A stretch of DNA of 64,000 bases. It comes from Calothrix sp. C42_A2020_038 (GTDB taxonomy: Bacteria; Cyanobacteriota; Cyanobacteriia; Cyanobacteriales; Nostocaceae). The stretch covers positions 186,001-250,000 of the forward strand of contig JACYLQ010000022.1 in NCBI GenBank assembly GCA_015272395.1. The letters run 5' to 3'. Shown here one piece after another: positions 16,877-26,384 of the stretch. Each line of letters starts with the position of its first letter. The first letter of the stretch is position 1. A program made the translations under genes and the position numbers. The notes below the pieces were generated by a model that was given only the letters and a program-made list of their open reading frames with translations, did not search any database and was not told the DNA's origin.

Positions 16877-18121
16877 ATGGCTTCAGAAACCAAATTTTTA
16901 CAACCAATTGCTTCAAATCACAATTCCATTCCCAATTTTGCTCAAGCTCAAGGCTCTGCTATTTTCTTCAACTACAGTCAAAAACCTTCTGGACTTTTGA
17001 CTACTGCCCAAACAGAGGTATTAGTTAAAGGTGGTGTAGCTGCTGCAATTGCAGAAGCATTAGCCATAGCAGAGTTTAAAAAGGATCCAAATTTCACTGC
17101 ACTTTTTACCGAAAGTATTGGTGTTGGGTTAGATGGTTCTTATGCTGGAATTGCGAACAGTGAAACAAAAGTAGTTGATAATTTCGCAGTTGGCAAGAAT
17201 CAAAGCTTTTCTTTTGACTTTGCAACAGATTTAGCGCTCAAAGTTAAAGAAATTGAAAATCCTAATGCTGAATATAATCATGCTAAAGCCAAAACAGCTT
17301 TCTTGGTAATAGATACTACAGATTTAAATAAACCCAAGATTGTTGATTATTTTGGCATTCAGGGTCAGCTAGTTTCCTCTAGGCAAAATGGAAACTTCAA
17401 GATTAAAGGTAAACGTGACGTTACTATCACTAGTCGTGAAGAAACTACTGACATTGATGGCGATAATGGTGTTGACTTCCTTACGGACAAAACTACTGGT
17501 ACTTATAAACAAACCTTCAAGCGCGATACCAACCTAACTATCGTAGAAACCAATGCCAGCACTATTGCCTTTGCAGGTGATACTTTAATCGGTAATCTGG
17601 GAAAAGATGTTATCTACGGTACCATCAAGAATGATAAGCTAATAGGCACTAACGGCGCCGATAAAATCTATGGTAGCCAAGGAGATGACAGACTTGAGGG
17701 AAAGAAAGGCGATGACATTCTCGAAGGAGGTCAAGGTAACGATGAACTGGATGGAGGTGAGGGTAACGATAAACTTTATGGCGGTTGGGGTAATGACATT
17801 CTAATTGGTGGTCGTGGTAACGACATCTTAGCTGGTGGCGAAGGTTATGACCAATTTGTTTTCAAACGCGGTGATGGGTTACTCAAGGGTGAGTCTGATA
17901 TAATTCTGGACTTCCAAGTTGGTATCGACAAGCTTGTATTCAAGAACTGGGGTAACATTAATCCTCAACAATGGTTGAATGAAATGTTTTCTCTAGGCAA
18001 TATCACTAATACCAATGATGGTGTTCTCTTCAAATTCGATGGTGGGCGTAACGAAGGTACATTGCTGCTCACAGGTATAAATTCTAACCAAATTAACTCT
18101 CAATCAATAATTTTCGATTAA
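16877..18121 (+). CDS. RTX-type calcium-binding protein, 414 aa
   Basis: Residues 1-230 form a region of beta-strand-like sequence without a known catalytic motif. About 240-325 hold RTX nonapeptides (GSQGDDRLEGKKGDDILEGG and following). The C-terminus (DIILDFQVGIDKLVF) is the common end block also present in the preceding RTX protein. It starts 25 bases after that gene, so the two are co-transcribed. It is probably a secreted or surface protein. The N-terminal region does not resemble the first RTX protein. Confidence 0.9.
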   Translation: MASETKFLQPIASNHNSIPNFAQAQGSAIFFNYSQKPSGLLTTAQTEVLVKGGVAAAIAEALAIAEFKKDPNFTALFTESIGVGLDGSYAGIANSETKVVDNFAVGKNQSFSFDFATDLALKVKEIENPNAEYNHAKAKTAFLVIDTTDLNKPKIVDYFGIQGQLVSSRQNGNFKIKGKRDVTITSREETTDIDGDNGVDFLTDKTTGTYKQTFKRDTNLTIVETNASTIAFAGDTLIGNLGKDVIYGTIKNDKLIGTNGADKIYGSQGDDRLEGKKGDDILEGGQGNDELDGGEGNDKLYGGWGNDILIGGRGNDILAGGEGYDQFVFKRGDGLLKGESDIILDFQVGIDKLVFKNWGNINPQQWLNEMFSLGNITNTNDGVLFKFDGGRNEGTLLLTGINSNQINSQSIIFD

Positions 18122-18172
18122 TAGTCTGTATCAACAGTTTTGGCAGTAAAAATTGGCAGTAAAAATAATTTC

Positions 18173-18203
18173 TTGTAGGTCAGGCATCCTGCCTGTGCTA
18201 CAA
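18173..18203. repeat. Long imperfect hairpin upstream of the giant glycosyltransferase
   Basis: TTGTAG...CAGGCA (18,173-18,186) pairs with TGCCTG...CTACAA (18,190-18,203), interrupted by a 2-base mismatch, with a 3-base loop. CAGGCATCCTGCCTG-type palindromes are frequent in cyanobacterial intergenic DNA. It could end the RTX transcript. Confidence 0.55.
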
Positions 18204-18235
18204 CCCTGCATAATATTACTTATTTTAATATAGCC

Positions 18236-21200
18236 ATGAACAAAAATACTACAGAATCTAATGTTCAATCTCTGATCCAAGCAGCAGTACAAAAGCATCA
18301 GTCGGGTCAATTGAATGAGGCTGAATCTTTATATAAACAGATATTACAACTTCAACCTGAAGTCGCAAACCAAGATTATCAAGATTATTTATTAGTAGCA
18401 ATTAGCAATCTCGGAAATATATTTGAGCAGCAGGGCAAACTAGACGCAGCTTGCGAGTCATACCAACAAGCTTTGAGTTTTAAACCTGACTATGCTGAAG
18501 CTTATTACAATCTGGGAAATGTCTTCCAGAAACAAGGTAAATTAGATCAAGCTGTAGAATCATATCAGCAAGCGTTAACCATTCGACCTGAAATTGCTGA
18601 GGCTTATAATAATTTGGGAGGTGTCTTTCACAAACAAGGTAAGTTGGAAGGCGCCGTAGAATCATACCAAAAAGCCATAAGCCTCAAGCCGAACTATGCC
18701 CAAGCTCACTACAATCTGGGCAATATTTTCCTACAGCAAGGTAAGTTAGAAGCAGCCTTAAAATCATACCAAGATACGTTAGAAATTAAGCCTGATCATG
18801 TTCAGGCTTATGAGAGTTTAGGAAATGTCTACCTGCAACAGGGCAAGTTGGGGGCTGCCGTTGAATCTTACCAGCAAGCATTAAAGATTGCACCTAACTA
18901 TGCTCAAGCTCATCATAGCTTAGGAAATGTATTCAAATTACAGGGTAAGTTTGAAGCTGCTATTGAAGCTTATCAGCAAGCCATTAGCTTTAATCCTAAC
19001 TATGCAGAAATTCATCAAAACTTAGGAAATACACTTTACGAACAAGGTTACTTAGAAGCTGCTGTCAATTCATACCGTCAAGCTTTAAAAATCAATCCTA
19101 GTTTAGCTCCAGCAAAACTCGGTATTGTCATTGGTCAACTACCCATTATTTATAAGAATTCAACAGAAATAGATAGCCAGCGCAGTAGCTATCAACAGCA
19201 CTTGGTTTCTTTAGCTCAAAGTTATGAACAAGCTAGTCCAGAAGAATTAGAGAAAGCAACAAATGCTGTTGGCTCATTACAGCCTTTTTATTTAGCTTAT
19301 CAAGGTCGCAATAACCGGGATTTACAGCAAATCTATGGCGAAATGATTGTTAAAATCATGTCAAGTCGCTATCCCCAATGGAGCCAACCCATTCCTCTAC
19401 CAACTTTACAGTCAAACGAGAAAATCCGCATTGGTTTTGTTTCCAGATTTTTCTACAATCATTCTAACTGGAAAATTCCCATTCAAGGTTGGGTAGAAAA
19501 CCTCGATCATAGCGAGTTTGAATTATTTGGGTATTGCACCAATGACTCCAAACGCGACCAAGAAACAATCAAGGCTGCGACAGCGTTTGATAATTTTACT
19601 CAAAATTCACTGTCATTAGAACAGTGGTGTGAATTAATTCAAAAAGATAAATTACATATTCTGATTTTTCCTGAATTTGGGATGGATCCAATGACGCTCA
19701 AATTGGGTTGCTTGAGACTGGCGCCTATCCAAATGACATCTTGGGGACACCCTGACACTAGTGGGCTACCAACTATTGACTATTACTTGAGCAGCGATTT
19801 GATGGAGCCAGAAAAGGCTCAAGAACACTACACAGAACAGTTAGTGAGACTGCCAAATTTATCAATTAATTACAAACCGTTAACAATCCAACCTCAACCT
19901 ATTAGTAAAGAGGAAATTGGTGTTAAAAATGACGAAACCATGTTTTGGTGCTGTCAGTCATTATTCAAATACTTACCACAACATGATGATGTTTTTCCTC
20001 GAATTACTCAAGGTTTAAATCGTCGTTGCAAGTTTGTCTTTATTCAATATAATAAAGGCACCTATGTCACAGAAGTATTTCAGCAGCGATTAAGCAACGC
20101 TTTTGGGGAATTTGGATTAAACTATCAAGACCATTGCATATTTTTGCCAGCTTTGAATAGTACAAGGTTTGCTGGAATTACAGCTATTGCTGATGTCTTT
20201 TTGGATAGTATTGCTTGGTCAGGATGTAACTCTACCTTGGAAGCAATTGCCCAGAATGTGCCAATCGTTACCTTATCAGGGGAGTTGATGCGCGGGCGCC
20301 ATACTATGGCAATACTCAAAATGATGGGCATTGAAGATACAATTGCTACCACAAAAGAAGATTACGTAAACATAGCTATTCGTCTTGGACGAGATGCTGC
20401 ATTTCATCAACAAATTCAAAAGCAAGTAGCTGAGAATAAATACAAGTTATATGGTGATTTGAAACCAGTTAGAGCGCTGGAAGATTTTTTCCTCAAAATA
20501 CTACAAAGAGAAAATCGAATTAATCAATTCCAAACAGATAGTTTTTTAGTACAAAAAACAAATATTCAATCTCTTTTAGATAGAGCCGCTGAAAAGAAAA
20601 AGTTATGTAGATGGGATGAAGTTGAGTCTTTATACAAACAAGTATTAGAAATTCAACCATCACATATCGTTGTCCACAACTCTTTGGGAGAACTATTTCA
20701 GAAACAAAATAGATTTGAGGAGGCAATTGCAGCTTACCAAAAAGTTTTAAATCTAGAGCCAAGCTCTCTGGTCGCTTCGATCGCACATAGCAACTTGGGA
20801 TATGTGTTTCAGGAACAAGGTAAATTAGAAGCGGCTCTCACATCATACCAGCAAGCCTTAGAACTTGACCCTAAGAATATTACTGCTTATATAAATTTAG
20901 GGTTGATATTCAGCGAGCAGGTAAAAACTGATGCATCATTGAAAGCTTATCAGCAAGCTTTAAATATCCAACCAGAGTACGCTACTGCTAAGTTTGGTAT
21001 TTGCATTAACCAACTGGCGATTATTTATTCGAGTGTTGATGAACTTGAGTTGAGTCGGCAAAACTATCAACGATACTTACAAAATTTAGCGAACCACTAT
21101 CAAATTGCTACTCCTGAAGAAAGATTAGAAGCTGCTAAAGCTGTTGGTGTAGTGCAGCCTTTTTTCCTGGCTTATCAAGGTCTTAATGACCGAGAACTAC

Positions 21201-24200
21201 AGGATATTTATGGGCAGATGATTTGTCAACTCATGTCAAGTCGCTACCCTCAATGGAGTCAACCTTTAGCGCTGCCTAAGTTAGAGAAGAATGAAAAAAT
21301 TCGCGTCGGTTTTGTTTCCAGATTTTTTTACAATCACTCGAATTGGAAAATTCCTTTGAAGGGTTGGATCGAAAACCTTGACAGGGGTGAATTTGAATTA
21401 TTTGGCTATCACACTAGCAACGAACGCGACCAGGAAACTGCTAGTGCTGCGAAATCTCTTGACAAATTTACTCAGGGTCTACTGCCCCTCGAAAAATGGG
21501 CTGAAATTATTCAACAGGATAAGTTACATATCCTGATTTTTCCCGAATTTGGCATGGATCCGATGACTGTCAAATTGGGTTGCTTGAGACTGGCGCCAAT
21601 TCAAATGACATCTTGGGGACATCCTAATACTAGCGGGCTACCAACTATTGACTATTACTTGAGCAGTGATTTAATGGAACCAGAAAATGCTCAAGAATAC
21701 TACACAGAGAAGCTAGTTAGACTACCCAATTTATCGATTCATTACACACCCTTAGCAATTCAAACTCAACCAACTAGCAAGCAGGCAATTGGTATCGCAG
21801 ACGACGAAATTATGTTTTGGTGCTGCCAATCTTTATATAAGTATCTACCACAACATGATGATGTCTTTCCCCAAATTGCCAAAGATTTGCCCAAGTGTAA
21901 GTTTGCCTTTATTGAGGCGCCGCAGGGCGAGTATGTTACCGAAGTCTTTCGTCAACGATTAAAACGGACTTTTGAAGAGTTCGGATTAAATTATCAAGAT
22001 TACTGTATCTTCTTACCTCGCTTGGATATCAAGCTATTTGCTGGCACTGCCGCTATCGCAGATGTTTTTCTGGATAGCATCAGTTGGTCAGGATGCAATT
22101 CTACCTTGGAAGCGCTTGCCCAAAACATACCCGTCGTTACCTTGGCAGGAGACTCCATGCGGGGACGGCACACTATGGCTATTCTCAAAATGATGGGTGT
22201 AGAAGAGACGATTGCTACAACCAAAGCAGATTACGTCAAAATAGCCATCCGTCTAGGGAAAGATGCCGCATATCGTCAACACATTCGCGAGCAATTTGTC
22301 CAGAACAAACAAAAGTTATACGGCGACTTGCAACCAGTTAAAGCTTTAGAAGACTTGTTCTTTGTAGTCACCAATAAACCAAGAAGATTTTCAGCGACTG
22401 AAGTTGCTGAAACCCTTCAACTCGCACTTCAATATCATCGAGCCAATCGTTTCCAAGAAGCTGAACAACTGTATCATCAAGTTCTGGAAAAACAACCTGA
22501 CCACCCAGAGGCTTTATATAATCTGGGGATGTTGGCACAGCAGTTTGGGCAACTAGACAATGCTGAAAAATGGTTGAGTGCGGTCTCACAAATCCAGCCA
22601 GATGTCAAGACTTGGTTTAGTTTAGGTAATTTACGTTTTGCTCAGGGGCATTACGCCCAAGCTGTCAACGCTTACCGTCAAGCTCTTGTCCTACGACCAG
22701 ACGCACTAACAATTTACAACAACCTAGGCTATGCTCTCCAACAACAAGGACTTTTGGACGAAGCCATTAGCAGCTATCAAAAAGCCTTAGAACTCAAACC
22801 AGATTTTATAGAAGCAGACGTGAATTTGGGTAATGCACTACACGCCCAAGGTAAACTTTCAAGCGAGCAAAAACTGAGATACGCACAGTTGAATTGCAAA
22901 ATGGGCGCCGCTCGCCAAAAAGCTGGTGATTTGAAAACTGCTGTAGCTTATTATAACCAAGCGATTGCTTTGCAACCTGATTTAGTAGATGCTCATTGTC
23001 AATTGGGGATGGCACTGCAAGCACAAGGCTCATTGGAAGAAGCGAAAGCTTGCTATCAACGAACCTTGGAACTCAGTCCCAACTATTCAGACTTCTTTAA
23101 CCTAGCCCTACATAAACAGCAAAATCTAGAAGAGTCCATTAATATTTATCGACAGAGGTTAGAGCTAATTAATACTTGCTATGCTAAGACAGTATTAAAT
23201 CAAGGTTCTGAAGTTTCTCAGGGATTGCCAGTTACACCAACAATTCCCCAAACAGAAGTTAAAATTGGCAACCAACTATTTCCAGGTATCGGGTTGGTAC
23301 AGTTAGAACATGAACGACCTTTCTGGAGTGTGGTTATTCCGGTATACGCAACACAAAATCGGAGGCAATACCTGCTCCAATGTCTTGCCAGTGTTTTGAT
23401 GCAATGGCCAGGTCATCAGGAGATGGAAATTCTGTTAATTGACGATGCTAGCACACCACCTTTGTATGATTTGGTAAATGCAATTGGAGGTGGAATAATC
23501 CGCTATTACCGCAATCCACAGAATATGGGCGCCTATCGTAACTTTAATATAGGTGTTGCTCTCTCGCGAGGACAATGGATTCACCTTCTTCATGATGATG
23601 ACTATGTTTTGCCTGGATTTTATGACCGACTAAAGCAAAGTTTAGAAGGTTGCCCCCAATCAGTTGGAGCAGCATTTACAGGTTATCAAAACATCAACGA
23701 AGCAGGAAAGCCAGTTTCTGTCCAACAAGCTTATGTTGATCGAGGTATAGCTCATGATTTCCTGCAAGACATAGGTGTATCCAATTCGTTAAATATGCCC
23801 GCAGTCGTGATTTCGCGGAAAGTTTATGAACATTTGGGTGGATATCTTCCTGAGTTGAACTATACCGGGGACTGGGAATTTTATAAACGCATTGCAGCTT
23901 TCTACGATTGGTGGTGTGAGCCACAAATTTTGGCTTGTTACCGTGAACATACGGATAGCATCACAACTGAATCTATATTATCTGGCTATAAAGGAACTTG
24001 CCTGCGACGCGCGATTGAGATTTCTGAAGGTTATATTCCACAAGAGATTACAGCGAAATCTCGTAGCTATCACTTCGACAGTTGCTTAAAGGAAGTTGCG
24101 ACTCGTTTGAAGTTTGGTCAGGTCGATGGCGCACTTCGCATGGTTGAAGAAGCTCTTAAAATTGATCGGTCAAATGAAGCGATGACAAAATTGCTTGCCT

Positions 24201-24274
24201 GGTTAAAACAGGATGAACTTGGTTTGTTGCGAGATGAAATTACCTCGAAGTTAATTTCACTTCCGCGTGCGTAA
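18236..24274 (+). CDS. Giant TPR / SPINDLY-like (GT41) x2 / GT2 glycosyltransferase fusion
   Basis: The 2,012-residue protein has: TPR repeats (about 10-290); a first SPINDLY/O-GlcNAc-transferase-like module (about 290-755, with KIRIGFVSRFFYNHSN near 395 and TSWGHPDTSGLPTIDYYLSS near 500); TPRs (about 780-930); a second such module (about 915-1,378, KIRVGFVSRFFYNHSN near 1,020); TPRs (about 1,385-1,640); and a GT2 domain opening FWSVVIPVY near 1,697 with the metal-binding DDD of HLLHDDDYVL near 1,785. The two SPINDLY modules are a tandem duplication offset by 1,872 bases, over 90 percent identical in places. GT41 enzymes add sugars to Ser/Thr of proteins and TPRs bind the substrate. I infer protein or peptide O-glycosylation for the secreted proteins encoded around it. 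Donor unknown. Confidence 0.85.
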   Translation: MNKNTTESNVQSLIQAAVQKHQSGQLNEAESLYKQILQLQPEVANQDYQDYLLVAISNLGNIFEQQGKLDAACESYQQALSFKPDYAEAYYNLGNVFQKQGKLDQAVESYQQALTIRPEIAEAYNNLGGVFHKQGKLEGAVESYQKAISLKPNYAQAHYNLGNIFLQQGKLEAALKSYQDTLEIKPDHVQAYESLGNVYLQQGKLGAAVESYQQALKIAPNYAQAHHSLGNVFKLQGKFEAAIEAYQQAISFNPNYAEIHQNLGNTLYEQGYLEAAVNSYRQALKINPSLAPAKLGIVIGQLPIIYKNSTEIDSQRSSYQQHLVSLAQSYEQASPEELEKATNAVGSLQPFYLAYQGRNNRDLQQIYGEMIVKIMSSRYPQWSQPIPLPTLQSNEKIRIGFVSRFFYNHSNWKIPIQGWVENLDHSEFELFGYCTNDSKRDQETIKAATAFDNFTQNSLSLEQWCELIQKDKLHILIFPEFGMDPMTLKLGCLRLAPIQMTSWGHPDTSGLPTIDYYLSSDLMEPEKAQEHYTEQLVRLPNLSINYKPLTIQPQPISKEEIGVKNDETMFWCCQSLFKYLPQHDDVFPRITQGLNRRCKFVFIQYNKGTYVTEVFQQRLSNAFGEFGLNYQDHCIFLPALNSTRFAGITAIADVFLDSIAWSGCNSTLEAIAQNVPIVTLSGELMRGRHTMAILKMMGIEDTIATTKEDYVNIAIRLGRDAAFHQQIQKQVAENKYKLYGDLKPVRALEDFFLKILQRENRINQFQTDSFLVQKTNIQSLLDRAAEKKKLCRWDEVESLYKQVLEIQPSHIVVHNSLGELFQKQNRFEEAIAAYQKVLNLEPSSLVASIAHSNLGYVFQEQGKLEAALTSYQQALELDPKNITAYINLGLIFSEQVKTDASLKAYQQALNIQPEYATAKFGICINQLAIIYSSVDELELSRQNYQRYLQNLANHYQIATPEERLEAAKAVGVVQPFFLAYQGLNDRELQDIYGQMICQLMSSRYPQWSQPLALPKLEKNEKIRVGFVSRFFYNHSNWKIPLKGWIENLDRGEFELFGYHTSNERDQETASAAKSLDKFTQGLLPLEKWAEIIQQDKLHILIFPEFGMDPMTVKLGCLRLAPIQMTSWGHPNTSGLPTIDYYLSSDLMEPENAQEYYTEKLVRLPNLSIHYTPLAIQTQPTSKQAIGIADDEIMFWCCQSLYKYLPQHDDVFPQIAKDLPKCKFAFIEAPQGEYVTEVFRQRLKRTFEEFGLNYQDYCIFLPRLDIKLFAGTAAIADVFLDSISWSGCNSTLEALAQNIPVVTLAGDSMRGRHTMAILKMMGVEETIATTKADYVKIAIRLGKDAAYRQHIREQFVQNKQKLYGDLQPVKALEDLFFVVTNKPRRFSATEVAETLQLALQYHRANRFQEAEQLYHQVLEKQPDHPEALYNLGMLAQQFGQLDNAEKWLSAVSQIQPDVKTWFSLGNLRFAQGHYAQAVNAYRQALVLRPDALTIYNNLGYALQQQGLLDEAISSYQKALELKPDFIEADVNLGNALHAQGKLSSEQKLRYAQLNCKMGAARQKAGDLKTAVAYYNQAIALQPDLVDAHCQLGMALQAQGSLEEAKACYQRTLELSPNYSDFFNLALHKQQNLEESINIYRQRLELINTCYAKTVLNQGSEVSQGLPVTPTIPQTEVKIGNQLFPGIGLVQLEHERPFWSVVIPVYATQNRRQYLLQCLASVLMQWPGHQEMEILLIDDASTPPLYDLVNAIGGGIIRYYRNPQNMGAYRNFNIGVALSRGQWIHLLHDDDYVLPGFYDRLKQSLEGCPQSVGAAFTGYQNINEAGKPVSVQQAYVDRGIAHDFLQDIGVSNSLNMPAVVISRKVYEHLGGYLPELNYTGDWEFYKRIAAFYDWWCEPQILACYREHTDSITTESILSGYKGTCLRRAIEISEGYIPQEITAKSRSYHFDSCLKEVATRLKFGQVDGALRMVEEALKIDRSNEAMTKLLAWLKQDELGLLRDEITSKLISLPRA

Positions 24275-24316
24275 TTGTGTAGCAAAATCTAGAAAATTGA
24301 TACAGGAATTTATGAC

Positions 24317-26185
24317 ATGAAAACCATTGCCGAAGCACCTCTAGTTGAACAGCATCAAGCCAATGACTTAGAACAGGCTGACTCGGAAGCTTTATATCGA
24401 TTAGGCTTACTCTCCCAACAAAATGGTCAACTTCAGGAAGCTGAAAAATATTTGACTGCGGCTATCCAGGCGCAGCCTGATATGGTCAAGGCTTGGTTCA
24501 GTTTAGGCAATTTGCGTTTCTCGATTGGTCAGTTTAAAACAGCAGAGGTCGCTTATCGCCAAGCCTTAGCTCTACAGCCTCATCTAGTCACAATACATAA
24601 TAATCTTGGCTATACCTTAGAAAAACAAGGGCTTGTAAACGAGGCTATTGCTTGTTATCAAACAGCCTTGGAAATTCAACCCAAGTGTATTGAAGCTTCG
24701 ATTAATTTAGGTAACGCACTCCACGCGCAAGCTAAACTTTCTCCAGAGCAGCAAGCTTACTACTCTGACTTGAACGAGCAATTAGGTACTGCAAGGCTCG
24801 AAGCTGGCGATGTCAAAACGGCTATTGCTTATTTCCGGCAAGCAATTGTTCTACAACCAAACTCAGTAAGAGCTACTTACAATTTGGGAGTGGCTTTATC
24901 TAAACAGGATGATCTTGAACAAGCTATCACTTGCTTTGAAAAAGTAATAGAACTTAATCCCAGTTATGGAGAAGCTTACCTCAAATTAGGTCAAATTTAC
25001 TACATACAAAAACAGTTACAAAAAGCGGTTGCTGCTTACCGACAAGGGTTAAGTACGATCAATCCTTGCTATGCCAAAGCTGTGGAAGCTGATTTTGAGG
25101 CTGATATTGCAGAGGAGGCGCCAGTTACACCCCCAATTACAAAAGGGGAAGTTATTGTTGGCCAAAGTAGTTTCCCAGCAATTCCGACCTTACCCAACAC
25201 AGGTAAGCGACCTTTTTGGACTGTGATTTTACCAGTATATCAACGCACTGAATATATTCTCGACTGTCTTGCAGGTGTACTCGCACAATGGCCAGGTGAA
25301 GACGAGATGGAAATTCTAGTCTTGGATAATGCTAGTACACATCCACTATTTGATTTAGTGAATTCTATAGGCAAAGGAATAATTAAATACTACAGGCATC
25401 CGGAAAATCTTGGGGTTGTGGGAAATGTAAATATAGGTCTTGCCTTGAGTAGAGGTGAGTGGGTTCATATTCTTCACGATGATGATTGCGTATATCCTGG
25501 TTTTTACTCCCAACTTAAGCAGAGTCTTTTGAACTGTCCCCCATCTGTTGGCGCCGCATTTACTGGTTTTAATTACATTGATGAAAAAGGGGAAAAAGTT
25601 AGTAATGGGGATATAGTTTCAGTTTATGGAGACAATAAAGGTATCCTTCAGGATTGGTTACAAGAAATAGGCGTTTGTGGTCTAATTGCAGTACCAGCAG
25701 TAGTTGTTAAAAGAACAACTCACGAATATTTAGGGGGATATTGCCCTGAAATACAAGGAATTGACGAATGGGAAATGTATAAACGCATTGCTGTTTTCTA
25801 TGATTGTTGGTACGAACCAGAAATTTTAGCGGGTTTCCGCGTCCATCCTCACAGAGAAACATCTAATAATTGGCTTTCTGGTAGTTTACCTAAAGCTATT
25901 CGCCGCGCTATCGAAATAACAGAGACTTATCTTCCTAGCAAGTGGAATGCAGAAATTACAGCAAAATCTCGCAGACACAACTTTAATTACTGTATGCAAC
26001 ACGCAATAATTCCCCTAAAGGCAGGTAATCTAGCTGCGACATTTCGTATTCTTCAAGAAGCACTTAAAATAGACCATTCCTCGGAAGCAGTCGTTAAATT
26101 ATTTGAATGGTTAAATCAAAATGAAGCAGTTCATCTGCGAGAACAAATCATTTCTAAACTTATATTGAGTTGTTTTTTATACTAG
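24317..26185 (+). CDS. TPR-GT2 glycosyltransferase, 622 aa
   Basis: TPR repeats occupy about residues 20-275, followed by a linker with VTPPITKGEVIVGQSSFPAI, the same junction as in the preceding protein. The GT2 domain starts at about 297 (FWTVILPVYQRTEYILDCL) and has the DDD motif in HILHDDDCVYPGF near 387. A helical tail of about 100 residues is shared with its two neighbours. It looks like the C-terminal third of the giant protein as a separate gene. It lies 42 bases downstream, so one transcript is likely. Acceptor and donor are not known. Confidence 0.85.
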   Translation: MKTIAEAPLVEQHQANDLEQADSEALYRLGLLSQQNGQLQEAEKYLTAAIQAQPDMVKAWFSLGNLRFSIGQFKTAEVAYRQALALQPHLVTIHNNLGYTLEKQGLVNEAIACYQTALEIQPKCIEASINLGNALHAQAKLSPEQQAYYSDLNEQLGTARLEAGDVKTAIAYFRQAIVLQPNSVRATYNLGVALSKQDDLEQAITCFEKVIELNPSYGEAYLKLGQIYYIQKQLQKAVAAYRQGLSTINPCYAKAVEADFEADIAEEAPVTPPITKGEVIVGQSSFPAIPTLPNTGKRPFWTVILPVYQRTEYILDCLAGVLAQWPGEDEMEILVLDNASTHPLFDLVNSIGKGIIKYYRHPENLGVVGNVNIGLALSRGEWVHILHDDDCVYPGFYSQLKQSLLNCPPSVGAAFTGFNYIDEKGEKVSNGDIVSVYGDNKGILQDWLQEIGVCGLIAVPAVVVKRTTHEYLGGYCPEIQGIDEWEMYKRIAVFYDCWYEPEILAGFRVHPHRETSNNWLSGSLPKAIRRAIEITETYLPSKWNAEITAKSRRHNFNYCMQHAIIPLKAGNLAATFRILQEALKIDHSSEAVVKLFEWLNQNEAVHLREQIISKLILSCFLY

Positions 26186-26204
26186 ATTGAGTTTATTCTA
26201 CTTA

Positions 26205-26368
26205 GAAGTTGTTTGAAAAGTATCAATGTTAACGCTCAAACTTAACCTCTAGCCCCTTCCTTGGTAGGGAAGGGGAGCAAGAAAAAAGCTTTCAAAGACT
26301 CTCCCCGTGTCGGGGAAAGGTTTACCAGAGGGTTGTTATATACATTTTTAGACTTTTAAAATATCCTT
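26205..26368 (+). mobile_element. MITE-like element, family A copy 1
   Basis: The element begins GAAGTTGTTTGAAAAGTATC and ends TTTAGACTTTTAAAATATCC, which are imperfect inverted repeats. Inside lie CTAGCCCCTTCC / GGGAAGGGG and CTCCCCGTG / CGGGGAAAGG hairpin arms. Two further copies occur at 31,137 and 32,416 (inverted). It encodes no protein; a miniature inverted-repeat element moved by an enzyme in trans is inferred. Confidence 0.65.
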
Positions 26369-26384
26369 TGATCTGGATATAGCC

